From positions 31,071-95,070 of the forward strand of contig NZ_JBGCVY010000056.1 in the NCBI RefSeq assembly GCF_041088075.1: 64,000 nucleotides of DNA, written 5' to 3'. The notes under the pieces are model-generated. The model did not search any database. It worked only from the letters and a program-made list of their open reading frames with translations, and was not told where the DNA came from. Origin of the DNA: Mucilaginibacter_A sp041088075. GTDB taxonomy: Bacteria > Bacteroidota > Bacteroidia > Sphingobacteriales > Sphingobacteriaceae. The position numbers and the translations under genes were made by a program. Shown here one piece after another: positions 44,473-53,725 of the stretch (the stretch's first letter is position 1; the number at the start of each line of letters is the position of its first letter).

Positions 44473-45951
44473 TCAAAATTTAAACTGCCCATCATTCCGA
44501 AACTGCCAATGCACACCCACCAAACCGCCAACATTGTGGCTAAAATCTCCGGCATCCAAAGCAAAACCGGCCGAAACTTTTAAACTTTTAGAAACACGGT
44601 AATACATTTCCTGCAAACTGTAAAACTGGCCTAAGTTGGGGCCGTTGTTTTGAAACTGGCCGCTGGTATAAGTCAGCAAAGTTTTCCCGGATAATTTATT
44701 GCTGAATTGAAGCGACAAGCCAATATGCCCGCCCACAATTTGGTTGTAAATGATGTTGTTGTTGCCCGGAATATTGTTGTTGCTCCAATCAAAAGGCTTG
44801 ATGCCTCTTTGCTGAAAATAGGTGTAATCCTGGCCTCTTGTTCGGTTGATAAAAAGCGGCGTGCCTACAATTTGGCCATCATATTCCCAGCCCGTTCGGT
44901 AATAACCGTTGTTGTAATAAGCCTGGCGGTTCTCGGGCGGCGCATAACTGTCGGCGGTTTTGGTGTAAATAAACTCGAACAATAATTTTTTGACGAACGA
45001 TCCTTCTTTTTTTGGCGTGATGCTTAAACCGGAAAGGTTGTCAACATTCCGAACATCTACGCCCCAGGTGTCGTCAAAAGGAGTTTGGTGATAAAAATGC
45101 AGCAGGTTTTTTTCTGTTTCCAAATCAAACCCAAATTCCAATACGCCGCGTTGGTCGCCTGCATGGTAAGCGGCATATTTGGCAGCATTCGGATCGAAGC
45201 CAGAACCATCATCGGCGTTGGTTGTGGAGAAAAACACGTTTAAATATCCTTTAAAAGACCGGTCTAACTGGATGCCGTCCCGCTTTCCGCCCCACTCCAC
45301 GTAATGCTGCAAGCCGGCAAAAAACTTAAATTTTCTTTTTCCGGCACGCAGGTACAAGGTTTTTTCGTGATAATAAGAATCCAGGTAACGGTCGCGGCCA
45401 AGCCAGCCGTGGCTCAACTGCCCTTTTATTTGCAGCCAGCCGTTGGTAAAAGGCACGTTTACATAATCGGTTAAAGCAATGCCGATTTTGGGGATCGGCA
45501 GCGCATTTCCGCTCACGCCCAACGATCCGCTGGACAAATTTTTGTCCGATTCCCCCGGAATATCCTTAAACCTCCCGTACCTGATTTCCAAATGTTTATA
45601 GCCTGCTTTTACGTATCCTTCCTGAAAAATAACATTTTGAAAACGATTGTTATTAATGATGTTGGCTCCGTATTTTACATAAAACAAAGGTTGTTCGATG
45701 TTGGTTAAATTAGATTTGCTGACATACTTTTTGCCAAAAACATGCGTATTGTTAAAGCCAATGTAAGTGGAAGCATCGTACTGCTGATCGGTTATGGCGC
45801 CCCAACGGTTGGCAACCAGCCACAAAGGCTGATAACCATCTTTGGCAACCGTGCCGATGGAACCTGCGTTGACCTGCAAAGAATCCGCAAACTGGCAAAA
45901 GCCACTGTAAGATATTAAAATGAAAACAAAAGAAAGTACAAGTCTTTTCAT
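44473..45951 (-). CDS. Wzi-family capsule assembly/outer-membrane beta-barrel protein
   Basis: About 492 residues from ATG 45951 (MKRLVLSFVFILISYSGFCQ, a clear signal peptide). The body alternates amphipathic strands: GYQPLWLVANRWGAI, KYGANIINNNRFQN, GYKHLEIRYGRFKD and LAG-type AGFALDAGDFSHN at the end, matching Wzi-like capsule proteins. Wzi anchors capsule polysaccharide on the cell surface; the Bacteroidota members are not well studied. A motif copy (44420) lies in the convergent gap downstream. Confidence 0.8.
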   Translation of the reverse strand: MKRLVLSFVFILISYSGFCQFADSLQVNAGSIGTVAKDGYQPLWLVANRWGAITDQQYDASTYIGFNNTHVFGKKYVSKSNLTNIEQPLFYVKYGANIINNNRFQNVIFQEGYVKAGYKHLEIRYGRFKDIPGESDKNLSSGSLGVSGNALPIPKIGIALTDYVNVPFTNGWLQIKGQLSHGWLGRDRYLDSYYHEKTLYLRAGKRKFKFFAGLQHYVEWGGKRDGIQLDRSFKGYLNVFFSTTNADDGSGFDPNAAKYAAYHAGDQRGVLEFGFDLETEKNLLHFYHQTPFDDTWGVDVRNVDNLSGLSITPKKEGSFVKKLLFEFIYTKTADSYAPPENRQAYYNNGYYRTGWEYDGQIVGTPLFINRTRGQDYTYFQQRGIKPFDWSNNNIPGNNNIIYNQIVGGHIGLSLQFSNKLSGKTLLTYTSGQFQNNGPNLGQFYSLQEMYYRVSKSLKVSAGFALDAGDFSHNVGGLVGVHWQFRNDGQFKF

Positions 45952-46206
45952 ATGGGTCAAGATACTTGTTTTATATTAGAAAAAAATAAATTCGGCTGGC
46001 ATGGCTATTATTAAATGAGAGGCTTGCCATTTAAACTTCCCGGTTACGGATTTTCGGGCTTAAAGTTTCTCTTCTTGTTTTTAAAAAACTTACAAACAAA
46101 CCCAAACTTGCAACTTGTACTTGCATAATTTATTTTCAACCCAACAATTACAAACCACCAATTTTATACCGGTAAAAGAAGCATCTGAATTCTAAACTAT
46201 TTGACC

Positions 46207-46893
46207 ATGACTTTCGCCCAAAACATAAAAAAACGTTTGGAAGACCCGCTTAAAACTTTTCGGCTTTACCAAATCCTGATTGCCATCGTTTGTATGGTTG
46301 TACCTGCAATTTTAAGGCTGAGCGACCATGAAATTGTTTATCCGCAGAAAGTGAAATTGACCGGCATTGATATGCTCAAAGATTCGATACCGGCAATGGT
46401 GCAAGATTCTGTCAGGCACATCAAAAAAGACCGTTTAGGCTTTCGGTTAAGCATCAGTGATTATGTTTACAGTTACAACAGTTACCTTTTTGGGATGCTG
46501 CTTTGCATTGCCGCCATGTTGTTTATTTTTAACGGTGCCATCTATTTTAAAAATGAATATACGTTGAAAGTAAACAGCAAAGGCAAATGGTACAATGTTG
46601 TTTTGGGTGTAAGTTTGTTTGGCGTAATTTGTTTCCCTTCCCGGGATTTTACTTTTTTGCATTACACTTTTGCAAGTATATTTTTCTTTGGAAATGCTTT
46701 GGTAATTGGATTGTTCCACAATAAAAAAGACAGGATAAAAAGTATCATTATGTCGGTGCTGACGGTGGTGTTCCTGCTGCTTTCTTTGGTACTGAAACCG
46801 TTAACGCTGCTTTGGGGCGAATGGCTTTCGCTGATTGTTATTGCGCTACATTTTATTTTGGAATCCAAGTTGGTTAAATTGAGGGCAAGGTAA
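46207..46893 (+). CDS. Unknown six-helix membrane protein
   Basis: About 228 residues from ATG 46207. Hydrophobic segments at about 22-40, 98-118, 135-150, 155-175, 180-200 and 205-220 with basic loops (NKKDRIKS). A periplasmic loop of ~55 residues follows the first helix. No family assigned. A full motif copy (46183) stands 12 bases before the start, where a leader would be. Confidence 0.6.
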   Translation: MTFAQNIKKRLEDPLKTFRLYQILIAIVCMVVPAILRLSDHEIVYPQKVKLTGIDMLKDSIPAMVQDSVRHIKKDRLGFRLSISDYVYSYNSYLFGMLLCIAAMLFIFNGAIYFKNEYTLKVNSKGKWYNVVLGVSLFGVICFPSRDFTFLHYTFASIFFFGNALVIGLFHNKKDRIKSIIMSVLTVVFLLLSLVLKPLTLLWGEWLSLIVIALHFILESKLVKLRAR

Positions 46894-47211
46894 ACATCTA
46901 ATATTGCTTATCTTGGATTGATTTTTATAAAAAACAAAAAGCCATGTTAGTACAAATTCACAATTCGGTATTTTAGTTACAAGTTTCTAACCCTGCTTAT
47001 TTAAACCTTTAACCTATCTTTCCAAAAAAGAAAACACCAAATTTTACCCGGTAAAAGAAGCATTGCCAATTGTTGCCAAGTTCCAACAACATCCGTAATC
47101 CGCACACCAAATTTTACCCGATAAAAGAAGTATCCCAATTTTAAGCCTTTATCAACAACATCCCTAATCCGGTTTCTTGTTTTTATCTTCGTGGAAATTT
47201 TTCTTCCAAAA
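46894..47211. other. Intergenic region with two motif copies
   Basis: About 318 bases. Full-form motifs at 47052 (ACCAAATTTTACCCGG before the core) and 47122 (same lead, core ending GTAT), 70 bases apart in direct orientation. No gene seen. Confidence 0.55.
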
Positions 47212-48162
47212 ATGATGAACAAAGAAAAAATACTGGTTATCGGTGCCAACGGGCAAATTGGCACGGCCTTGCTGCCCAAACTACAGGAAATTTATGGCGA
47301 AGACGGGGTTATTGCTTCCGATTTGCAGGCAACAAACCCGCCAAAATCAGTTTTTGAAACGCTGGATGCCACACAGCCAACCGCTTTGCAGGCGTTGATT
47401 AAAAAGCATAACATCACACAGGTTTACCATCTCGCGGCGGTTTTATCAGCAAAAGGGGAAGCCAACCCCTTGCAAGCCTGGGAAATCAACATGCAAACGT
47501 TGCTGAACGTGCTGGAAGCGGCAAGAAATTTAAACCTAAAAAAAGTATTTATACCGAGTTCTATTGCAGTTTTTGGCGAAAGTGCGCCGCATCAATTCAC
47601 TCCGCAACAAGCTTATTTAGACCCAACTACGGTTTATGGGATCAGCAAAGTTGCGGCCGAAAACTGGTGTTTGTATTATCACAAACGCTATCAAGTTGAT
47701 GTACGTTCGTTGCGCTATCCCGGCGTCATCGGCTATCAATCGCTGCCCGGCGGCGGCACTACGGATTATGCCGTGGAGATGTACCACAAAGCGGTTGCAG
47801 GCGAAAATTACACTTGCTATTTGCAGGAAAACACGCGTTTGCCCATGATTTATATGGAAGACGTTTTGCGGGCTACGATAGAACTGATGGAAGCTCCGGC
47901 AGATCAGATCAGCGTCAGGACTTCCTATAACCTGGCCGGAACCAGCTTTACGCCTGCGGAATTGTACGAAAATATCAAATTGCTTTTTCCCGATTTTCAA
48001 TGTGGTTTTGTACCCGATTTCCGTCAGGCGATTGCCGATTCCTGGCCTGAATCTATTGATGATACTTCGGCACAAAAAGACTGGGGCTGGAAACCCAAGT
48101 TTGATTTATCTCAGATTACAACTGAAATGATTACACATTTATCCAAACAACTTATAGGATAG
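47212..48162 (+). CDS. L-threonine 3-dehydrogenase, SDR (epimerase-like) type
   Basis: About 316 residues from ATG 47212. Rossmann motif VIGANGQIGTALLPKL, catalytic YGISKVAAE (Tyr and Lys, near 143-147) with Ser in FIPSSIAVFG, and the family phrase LRYPGVIGYQSLPGGGTTDYAVEM (given as LRYPGVIGY, PGGGTTDYAVEM), which is diagnostic of the short-chain threonine dehydrogenases of Bacteroidota and animals. It oxidises threonine to 2-amino-3-ketobutyrate with NAD. The KBL gene follows 115 bases downstream, completing the pathway to glycine and acetyl-CoA. Confidence 0.92.
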   Translation: MMNKEKILVIGANGQIGTALLPKLQEIYGEDGVIASDLQATNPPKSVFETLDATQPTALQALIKKHNITQVYHLAAVLSAKGEANPLQAWEINMQTLLNVLEAARNLNLKKVFIPSSIAVFGESAPHQFTPQQAYLDPTTVYGISKVAAENWCLYYHKRYQVDVRSLRYPGVIGYQSLPGGGTTDYAVEMYHKAVAGENYTCYLQENTRLPMIYMEDVLRATIELMEAPADQISVRTSYNLAGTSFTPAELYENIKLLFPDFQCGFVPDFRQAIADSWPESIDDTSAQKDWGWKPKFDLSQITTEMITHLSKQLIG

Positions 48163-48276
48163 CTATTAGCTGTCAGCAGTCAGCTTTCAGCTAAAAATAA
48201 TGAAATTTAGGCGATAAAAGAAGCATTGAGATTTTTAAACCGCCGGAATCAATCCACATATAAAATTCAAACCATT

Positions 48277-49467
48277 ATGTATCAAACATTAAAAAACGTA
48301 TTAGAAAACGAACTTGCCGAAATTGAAAAAGCAGGTTTATATAAAAAAGAACGGGTCATCACTTCGCCGCAGGGCGCGGAAATTACGGTGCAGGGTGGCA
48401 AACAGGTGATCAACTTTTGCGCAAACAATTACCTCGGCTTGTCTTCCAACCCAAAAGTAATGGAAGCTGCAAAACAAGCGGTTGATGCGCATGGCTACGG
48501 CCTGTCTTCGGTCCGTTTTATTTGCGGCACGCAGGACATCCACAAAGAACTCGAAAATAAGCTGTCGGAGTTTTTAGGAACGGAAGATACCATTTTGTAT
48601 GCCGCCGCTTTTGATGCCAATGGAGGCGTTTTCGAACCGTTGTTTAACGAGCAGGACGCGATCATTTCTGACGAGCTGAACCATGCTTCCATCATTGACG
48701 GCGTGCGGTTGTGCAAAGCGCAACGCTACCGTTACAAGCACGACGACATGGCCGACCTGGAAGAAAAACTGAAAGCAACGCAAGATTTAAGGCACCGCAT
48801 TATTGTTACCGACGGCGCATTTTCCATGGACGGCACGATTGCCCAATTGGATAAAATTTGCGACTTGGCCGATAAATACCAGGCTTTGGTGATGATTGAC
48901 GAAAGCCATTGTTCAGGTTTTATGGGCAAAACCGGTCGCGGCACGCACGAACACCACCACGTGATGGGCCGCGTTGACATCATTACCGGCACGTTGGGCA
49001 AAGCATTGGGCGGCGCTTCCGGCGGTTTTACTTCCGGGCATAAAGAAATTATTGATCTGTTGCGCCAGCGTTCCCGTCCTTATCTTTTTTCCAACACGCT
49101 TGCCCCGGCCATTACCGGTGCTTCTATTAAAGTATTAGATATGCTGCGCGAAACCACCGAACTGCGCGACAAGCTGGAAAACAACACCAAATATTTCAGG
49201 GAGCAAATGACGGCTGCCGGTTTTGATATTAAGCCGGGCATCCACCCAATTGTGCCGGTAATGTTGTACGACGCCAAACTTTCCCAGGATTTTGCGGCCC
49301 GGATGCTCGAAGAAGGCATTTACGTCATCGGTTTTTATTATCCGGTGGTGCCGCAGGGAAAAGCACGTATCCGCGTACAAATTTCGGCCGCGCACGAGCA
49401 GGAACATTTGGATAAAGCGATTACGGCGTTTACAAAAGTTGGTAAGGAATTGGGGGTGATTGGATGA
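48277..49467 (+). CDS. kbl: Glycine C-acetyltransferase (2-amino-3-ketobutyrate CoA ligase)
   Basis: About 397 residues from ATG 48277 (MYQTLKNVLENELAEIEKAG). An alpha-oxoamine synthase: FCANNYLGLSSNPKV, GLSSVRFICGTQDIHKELE, VMIDESHCSGFMGKTGRG (PLP-binding Asp and His) and TLGKALGGASGGF, where the Lys (near 245) forms the aldimine. It splits 2-amino-3-ketobutyrate with CoA to glycine and acetyl-CoA, the step after the upstream dehydrogenase. A motif copy (48214) lies between the two genes. Confidence 0.95.
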   Translation: MYQTLKNVLENELAEIEKAGLYKKERVITSPQGAEITVQGGKQVINFCANNYLGLSSNPKVMEAAKQAVDAHGYGLSSVRFICGTQDIHKELENKLSEFLGTEDTILYAAAFDANGGVFEPLFNEQDAIISDELNHASIIDGVRLCKAQRYRYKHDDMADLEEKLKATQDLRHRIIVTDGAFSMDGTIAQLDKICDLADKYQALVMIDESHCSGFMGKTGRGTHEHHHVMGRVDIITGTLGKALGGASGGFTSGHKEIIDLLRQRSRPYLFSNTLAPAITGASIKVLDMLRETTELRDKLENNTKYFREQMTAAGFDIKPGIHPIVPVMLYDAKLSQDFAARMLEEGIYVIGFYYPVVPQGKARIRVQISAAHEQEHLDKAITAFTKVGKELGVIG

Positions 49468-49546
49468 TGGAGAATGTTATTCCTTTTCGGCTTCAATTGA
49501 AATTTTCAATTTGATTTATTTTCATAACTTTAATGTTAACAATTAT

Positions 49547-49697
49547 GGTTGTGTTTCTAAATGTATGATGAACTTTTTTTGACTCAAAAAACAGATAAAA
49601 CCGGAACAAATATTTTCATTTCTACAGCTAAATGTAAGTTGTAATTTGAAAAAATATTATTGGCTTTTATAGTCATCATACATTTGGAAACATAACC
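49547..49697. mobile_element. MITE (151 bp) derived from the IS1-family element, target duplication CAATTAT
   Basis: Left end GGTTGTGTTTCTAAATGTAT plus GATG is identical to the left end of the IS at 25645. The right end, inverted, is GGTTATGTTTCCAAATGTAT plus GATG. CAATTAT flanks both sides. The interior shows no transposase, so it would need the IS1-family enzyme in trans. Confidence 0.85.
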
Positions 49698-49713
49698 CAA
49701 TTATAAATAAAAT

Positions 49714-49815
49714 ATGTCAGCTTCACTAAACAAACACGAACTGCTTACTGAAGTAAAAAAGCTTTCAAAGAAAGACCAATGGGTTTTTATTCATAAACTC
49801 CAGCAATGTTTTTGA
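49714..49815 (+). pseudogene. 33-residue fragment, possible antitoxin N-terminus
   Basis: MSASLNKHELLTEVKKLSKK followed by DQWVFIHKLQQCF and a stop. It looks like the start of a small helical protein such as an addiction-module component, cut short. Little else can be said. Confidence 0.35.
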
Positions 49816-49936
49816 AAAAACTGCAAGCAGGCAGAAATCATTATTTCAATTAACTTCCTTTCTGGTTTGGGTAGCGAGGTTTTGAAGGATAATGATATTA
49901 ACAATATTTCCAGCGGTAACATTTAAGAAAAGTCAA

Positions 49937-50614
49937 ATGAAAAAGAGAAAAATTTTAGTTTTACTAAGCATGATTATTTTGCTCTTAATTAATTGTAAAA
50001 AAGATGATTCTGCTGAAAGGGTTATTGTTAGTGGAAAAGCTTTTGACGAAATATTGCAGAAGCCTGTAAAGAATTTATCAGTATATGTTTATGATAATGT
50101 ATGCGAAAACTTCGCTTGCCATTTTAATTCAGTTGTAGATTCTACAAGAACTGATGACAATGGTTATTATCATTTAAACTTTAAACCTAAAAATTTAAAC
50201 TCTTTACATCTTGTGTGCAACTTTCCAAAAGGAATGTATGTTCGTGCCCGTAATCAAAATACTGACTTTGAATACCAATTAAGTAAAGGTAATTATACAG
50301 GCAAAGATTTTATTTTAGATAAAACTAGCGTGTTAAAAGCAAGGGTAATATTAACTAATAATCCTTTCCCACCTTTAAAAGTTTTTGATAATATTGATGG
50401 CCATATAGAGCAAGTGTATGGAACAAACAAAGATACAACCGTGCTATTGCGTACTGTTTGCAATGTTTATCATTCGATTGACCTCATAGCTTCTTCACCT
50501 GATGTAACTTATTATAGAAGAAGAACCGATAATATTCCTCCCAGTACTTATGCGGATACTATTTATCTCACTATACAAGCTGATCCAAATACATTCCCAA
50601 TAAAAAAATATTAA
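49937..50614 (+). CDS. Unknown lipoprotein with carboxypeptidase-regulatory-like fold
   Basis: About 225 residues from ATG 49937. Lipoprotein signal MKKRKILVLLSMIILLLINC. The domain at about 30-140 (VIVSGKAFDEILQKPVKNLS, TRTDDNGYYHLNFKPKN) has the pattern of CarboxypepD_reg/transthyretin-like domains. The C-terminal part is unassigned. AT-rich and flanked by a MITE and a fragment, so possibly acquired. Confidence 0.7.
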   Translation: MKKRKILVLLSMIILLLINCKKDDSAERVIVSGKAFDEILQKPVKNLSVYVYDNVCENFACHFNSVVDSTRTDDNGYYHLNFKPKNLNSLHLVCNFPKGMYVRARNQNTDFEYQLSKGNYTGKDFILDKTSVLKARVILTNNPFPPLKVFDNIDGHIEQVYGTNKDTTVLLRTVCNVYHSIDLIASSPDVTYYRRRTDNIPPSTYADTIYLTIQADPNTFPIKKY

Positions 50615-50730
50615 TTAAATTTTATTAGGTCGATTTGATGTGTTTGTATTAAATACGCATTGTGCTTTGCATCAATGAATTTTATTAACCTTTTTCCCGC
50701 ATCTTGGCTTTTTTATTGTTAAAACCAAAC

Positions 50731-51147
50731 ATGAACATCCCCTACAGCATTTTTGAAAGCGAGTTTAAGGTGAGGCCGGACGACATTGACATGTTCCAAC
50801 ACGTGCACAACAGCAAATATTTTGATTATGTATTGGCTGCCCGTTATGACCAGATGGAGCGCTTTTACAACATGCCGATGGAAACTTTTATGCAGCAGGG
50901 TTTCGGCTGGGTGGTGCGCACAGCTTATGTGGATTACAAACGCGCGCTAACTTTGGGCGATACTTTTGTTGTGCGTACCGGCTTGGAAAGTTTTGAAGAT
51001 AAAGGCTGCCGCGTGCAGTTCGAGATCATCAACCAAAAAACCAAAAAAACATGCTGCGATGGCTGGTTTGATTATATTTTGATTGACATCGCCACCGGCC
51101 GCGCGGCCAAAGTAAGCCAGGAAATGATTGAGAAATATACAATATAA
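50731..51147 (+). CDS. Hotdog-fold acyl-CoA thioesterase (YbgC-like)
   Basis: About 138 residues from ATG 50731. Signature DIDMFQHVHNSKYFDYVLAA (catalytic Asp then HVHN) and the long hotdog helix with RYDQMERF. It hydrolyses acyl-CoA thioesters in the cytoplasm. A second, shorter family member lies at 54781. Convergent with ddl. Confidence 0.88.
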   Translation: MNIPYSIFESEFKVRPDDIDMFQHVHNSKYFDYVLAARYDQMERFYNMPMETFMQQGFGWVVRTAYVDYKRALTLGDTFVVRTGLESFEDKGCRVQFEIINQKTKKTCCDGWFDYILIDIATGRAAKVSQEMIEKYTI

Positions 51148-51235
51148 GGTGAAAGGTAAAGGGTTGAAAGGTAAAAGGTGATGCAAGTTCTTTAGCTTTT
51201 CAACCTTTATCCTTTCACCTTCCTACCTTTCACCT
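51148..51235. terminator. Inverted GGTGAAAGG repeats between convergent genes
   Basis: AGGTGAAAGGTAAAGGGTTG on one side and CCTTTCACCTTCCTACC on the other make a long imperfect hairpin between the thioesterase and ddl stop codons. It could end both transcripts. The same GGTGAAAGG-type repeats are common in intergenic DNA of such genomes. Confidence 0.45.
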
Positions 51236-52219
51236 CAAACTTTCCTCAATCAACCTCCCGTAAAACTCGCTTAAATTTAAACCGGCGGCGCGGACTTGCT
51301 GCGGGACCAAACTATTGGCCGATTGCCCCGGCGTAGTGTTGATCTCGATAAAATAGAAGTCGTCCGTTTCTTCCTGCAAAATAAAATCAACGCGTGTCAT
51401 GCCTTTGCAGTTTAGTAATCGGTATGCTTCTTTTACAATGCTTTTTATGCGGAAGATTTGCGCGGAACTCAAACTGGCCGGCGTAATTTCCTGCGAAACA
51501 CCGGGCGTGTATTTGGCTTCATAATCAAAAAACTCTTTCGAACTAATAATTTCTGTCGCCGGCAAAACCGTTATTTCATTTCCAAACTTCACGATGCCGA
51601 TGCTAAATTCCCGGCCTCGGATAAATTCTTCTACCAAAACCTGTTCGTCTTCGGCAAAAGCTTTTTCCAACGCTTCGGGCAAGGCTTCTTTTACGTTCAC
51701 TTTGCTCATGCCCACGCTGCTGCCTCCGTTGTTGGGTTTGATAAACAAAGGAAATTTCAGATGCTGAATTTGATCTGCCACCGCTTCTTTTTGCTGCCGG
51801 AAAACCTGTACCGAACCGGCCACATACAAATCCGGAATGCCTTTGACCACCGATTTGGTGTACGCTTTGTTCATGGTGATGGCCGAAGTTGCCGCATCGC
51901 AGTTGTTGTACGGGATGCCGATCATATCCAAATAGCCCTGCATTTTGCCGTCTTCGCCCGGCGTACCGTGGATGGTGATAAAAGCGGCATCAAACCTGAT
52001 CTTTTCCCCGGCAATGGTCAGGCTGAAATCGTTTTTGTCAACCGCAATATTTTCGCCATCAGCAGAAACGTAGAACCAGTTTTGGCGGGTTACCAAAATG
52101 GTGTACACCTTGTATTTTTCGGGGTTCAGTTCGGTGGCAATGTTGCGGGCGCTGTTGATGGAAACTTCGTATTCGCCGGTATAACCTCCGGCCAGCAGGG
52201 CGATGTTTTTGGGAGTCAT
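51230..52219 (-). CDS. ddl: D-alanine--D-alanine ligase
   Basis: 329 residues, ATP-grasp fold: N-terminal LLAGGYTGEYEVSINSARNI, ATP-binding FIKPNNGGSSVGMSKV, VEEFIRGREFSIGIV, and the metal site DFILQEETDDFYFIEINTTPGQ with EINT. It makes the D-Ala-D-Ala dipeptide of peptidoglycan. It is divergent from the PASTA gene. The motif occurs inside at 51424 (exact), encoding IVKEAYR. Confidence 0.95.
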   Translation of the reverse strand: MTPKNIALLAGGYTGEYEVSINSARNIATELNPEKYKVYTILVTRQNWFYVSADGENIAVDKNDFSLTIAGEKIRFDAAFITIHGTPGEDGKMQGYLDMIGIPYNNCDAATSAITMNKAYTKSVVKGIPDLYVAGSVQVFRQQKEAVADQIQHLKFPLFIKPNNGGSSVGMSKVNVKEALPEALEKAFAEDEQVLVEEFIRGREFSIGIVKFGNEITVLPATEIISSKEFFDYEAKYTPGVSQEITPASLSSAQIFRIKSIVKEAYRLLNCKGMTRVDFILQEETDDFYFIEINTTPGQSANSLVPQQVRAAGLNLSEFYGRLIEESLR

Positions 52220-52230
52220 AATTCAAAGGT

Positions 52231-52476
52231 GACCAGAATTTTTAGGATTTAAGAATTTACGGAATTATTATTGGTCAAAAAAAGGTGTGTAAAAGAAGTA
52301 TCTGCAATAATTGTCTTTGACCAGAATTTTTAGGATTTAAGAATTTACGGAATTATTATTGGTCAAAAAAAGGTGGGTAAAAGAAGTATCTACAACAATA
52401 ATCTTTACCAGAATTTTCAGGATTGAGGAATTTTCAGAATGAAGTTTATCAAAAAAAAGGTGGGTAAAAGAAGCAC
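52231..52476. repeat. Three tandem ~88-bp units, each ending in the motif
   Basis: Units start at 52231, 52319 and about 52406 with GACCAGAATTTTTAGGATTT (third unit diverged). Each carries GGTCAAAAAAAGGTGNGTAA leading into AAAAGAAGTATC or AAAAGAAGCACC (motif near 52290, 52378, 52464). Lies between divergent ddl and the PASTA gene. Confidence 0.85.
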
Positions 52477-52604
52477 CTCAACCAGCATTTGCAGGGTCAA
52501 AAAGGAATTTACAAGATCAGCAATCAATACCTAAAATTTAGCGGGTTTTGATTATGTTTGGAGCGGTCAATCCCAACATCCTAAATGCTTACAACTGCTT
52601 GTAA

Positions 52605-53399
52605 ATGAGTTCTTTTTTCGAATACATCAAAAGTAAAACCTTTTTCATCAACCTGCTCATTGCAGCTTTTGCCGTATTGTTTGTGGTGCTGGTTGCCGCT
52701 TTCAGCTTAAATTATTACACGCGCCACGGCAGCGGTATCCCGGTTCCGAAACTGATGGACATGCAGATTGACCGCGCAACGGCTTTGTTGGACCAGCAGG
52801 GTTTCCGGTACAAAATTGATTCGGTTTATTTGCCCGATCGTGATCCCGGAACGGTGGTACAGCAAGACCCCGACCCAAATACAAACGTTAAAGAAAACCG
52901 GACGATCTACCTTACCGTGATTACTAAACTGGCGCCAAATATCAGCTTGCCAAACCTGGAAAACACTACTTTTCGCGAAGCAACCGCCACGCTTATCAAT
53001 TTTGGTTTAAAGCTGGGCGATACCACTTATCGTTCTGACATTGCTTTAAACCGCGTTTTGGAAGTCCGTTTTGCGGGAGAAATTATCAAAGCCGGTGCAA
53101 AACTGCCCAAAGGTTCGCGCATTGATTTGGTTTTGGGCGATGGCAAAGGCGCCAGCGAAGTGGATATTCCGGATTTGACCAATCAGGAACTGGATGCGGC
53201 AAAATTTGTGATCAGCCAATCGGGATTAACGATTGGAAACATTACTTACGAAGGAACGATTACCGACTCGACCAAAGTGGTGGTGAAATCGCAGCAGCCA
53301 ATGAAAACAGATTCGACCACAAAAACCAGCATCGGCACACGCATCAACTTAACAGTTACGCAAGGCGCAGCAACACCGGCAACATCAACAACACCATAA
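52605..53399 (+). CDS. Membrane-anchored PASTA-domain protein
   Basis: 264 residues: a short cytoplasmic start, one membrane helix (about 13-35, FFINLLIAAFAVLFVVLVAA), then three PASTA repeats (about 45-110, 115-180, 185-250; e.g. VPKLMDMQIDRATALLDQQG, LPNLENTTFREATATLINFG, IPDLTNQELDAAKFVISQSG). PASTA domains bind muropeptides or peptidoglycan. No kinase domain is attached. The neighbours ddl and mltG support a cell-wall role. Confidence 0.92.
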   Translation: MSSFFEYIKSKTFFINLLIAAFAVLFVVLVAAFSLNYYTRHGSGIPVPKLMDMQIDRATALLDQQGFRYKIDSVYLPDRDPGTVVQQDPDPNTNVKENRTIYLTVITKLAPNISLPNLENTTFREATATLINFGLKLGDTTYRSDIALNRVLEVRFAGEIIKAGAKLPKGSRIDLVLGDGKGASEVDIPDLTNQELDAAKFVISQSGLTIGNITYEGTITDSTKVVVKSQQPMKTDSTTKTSIGTRINLTVTQGAATPATSTTP

Positions 53400-53405
53400 T
53401 TAATA

Positions 53406-53714
53406 ATGATGGAGGCGGAAGATATCGGGGCGGAGGAATTGTTAAAACGTTTGCAAAACGGCGGACAACTGAACCTGATTGACGTGCGCGAACCGATAGA
53501 GTTTGCCACCTTTAATATCGGTGGCGTCAACATTCCGTTAAGTAAACTAAATGCCGCTGCCAGCACGTTGCCTTATCATCAAAACGAAGAAATAATTGTT
53601 ATTTGCAAAATGGGTTTACGCAGCGAAACCGGCCAACAATTGCTGCGCGCGCAAGGTTTCAAAAACGTGCGCAACCTGAAAGGCGGCCTGCTGGCTTTGC
53701 ACAAAATCCGTTAA
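53406..53714 (+). CDS. Rhodanese-like sulfurtransferase domain protein
   Basis: 102 residues, a single rhodanese domain: LLKRLQNGGQLNLIDVREPI (near 9-28), GVNIPLSKL, and the active-site loop VICKMGLRSETGQQLL with Cys near 61. It carries sulfur as a persulfide or simply binds thiols. It lies six bases after the PASTA stop and 11 before mltG, so it is in the same operon. Confidence 0.9.
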   Translation: MMEAEDIGAEELLKRLQNGGQLNLIDVREPIEFATFNIGGVNIPLSKLNAAASTLPYHQNEEIIVICKMGLRSETGQQLLRAQGFKNVRNLKGGLLALHKIR

Positions 53715-53725
53715 TATCTATTGTT

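Noticed and set aside
52605..53399. PASTA protein as a serine/threonine kinase
   Set aside because: No kinase domain precedes the membrane helix; only about 12 cytoplasmic residues are present.
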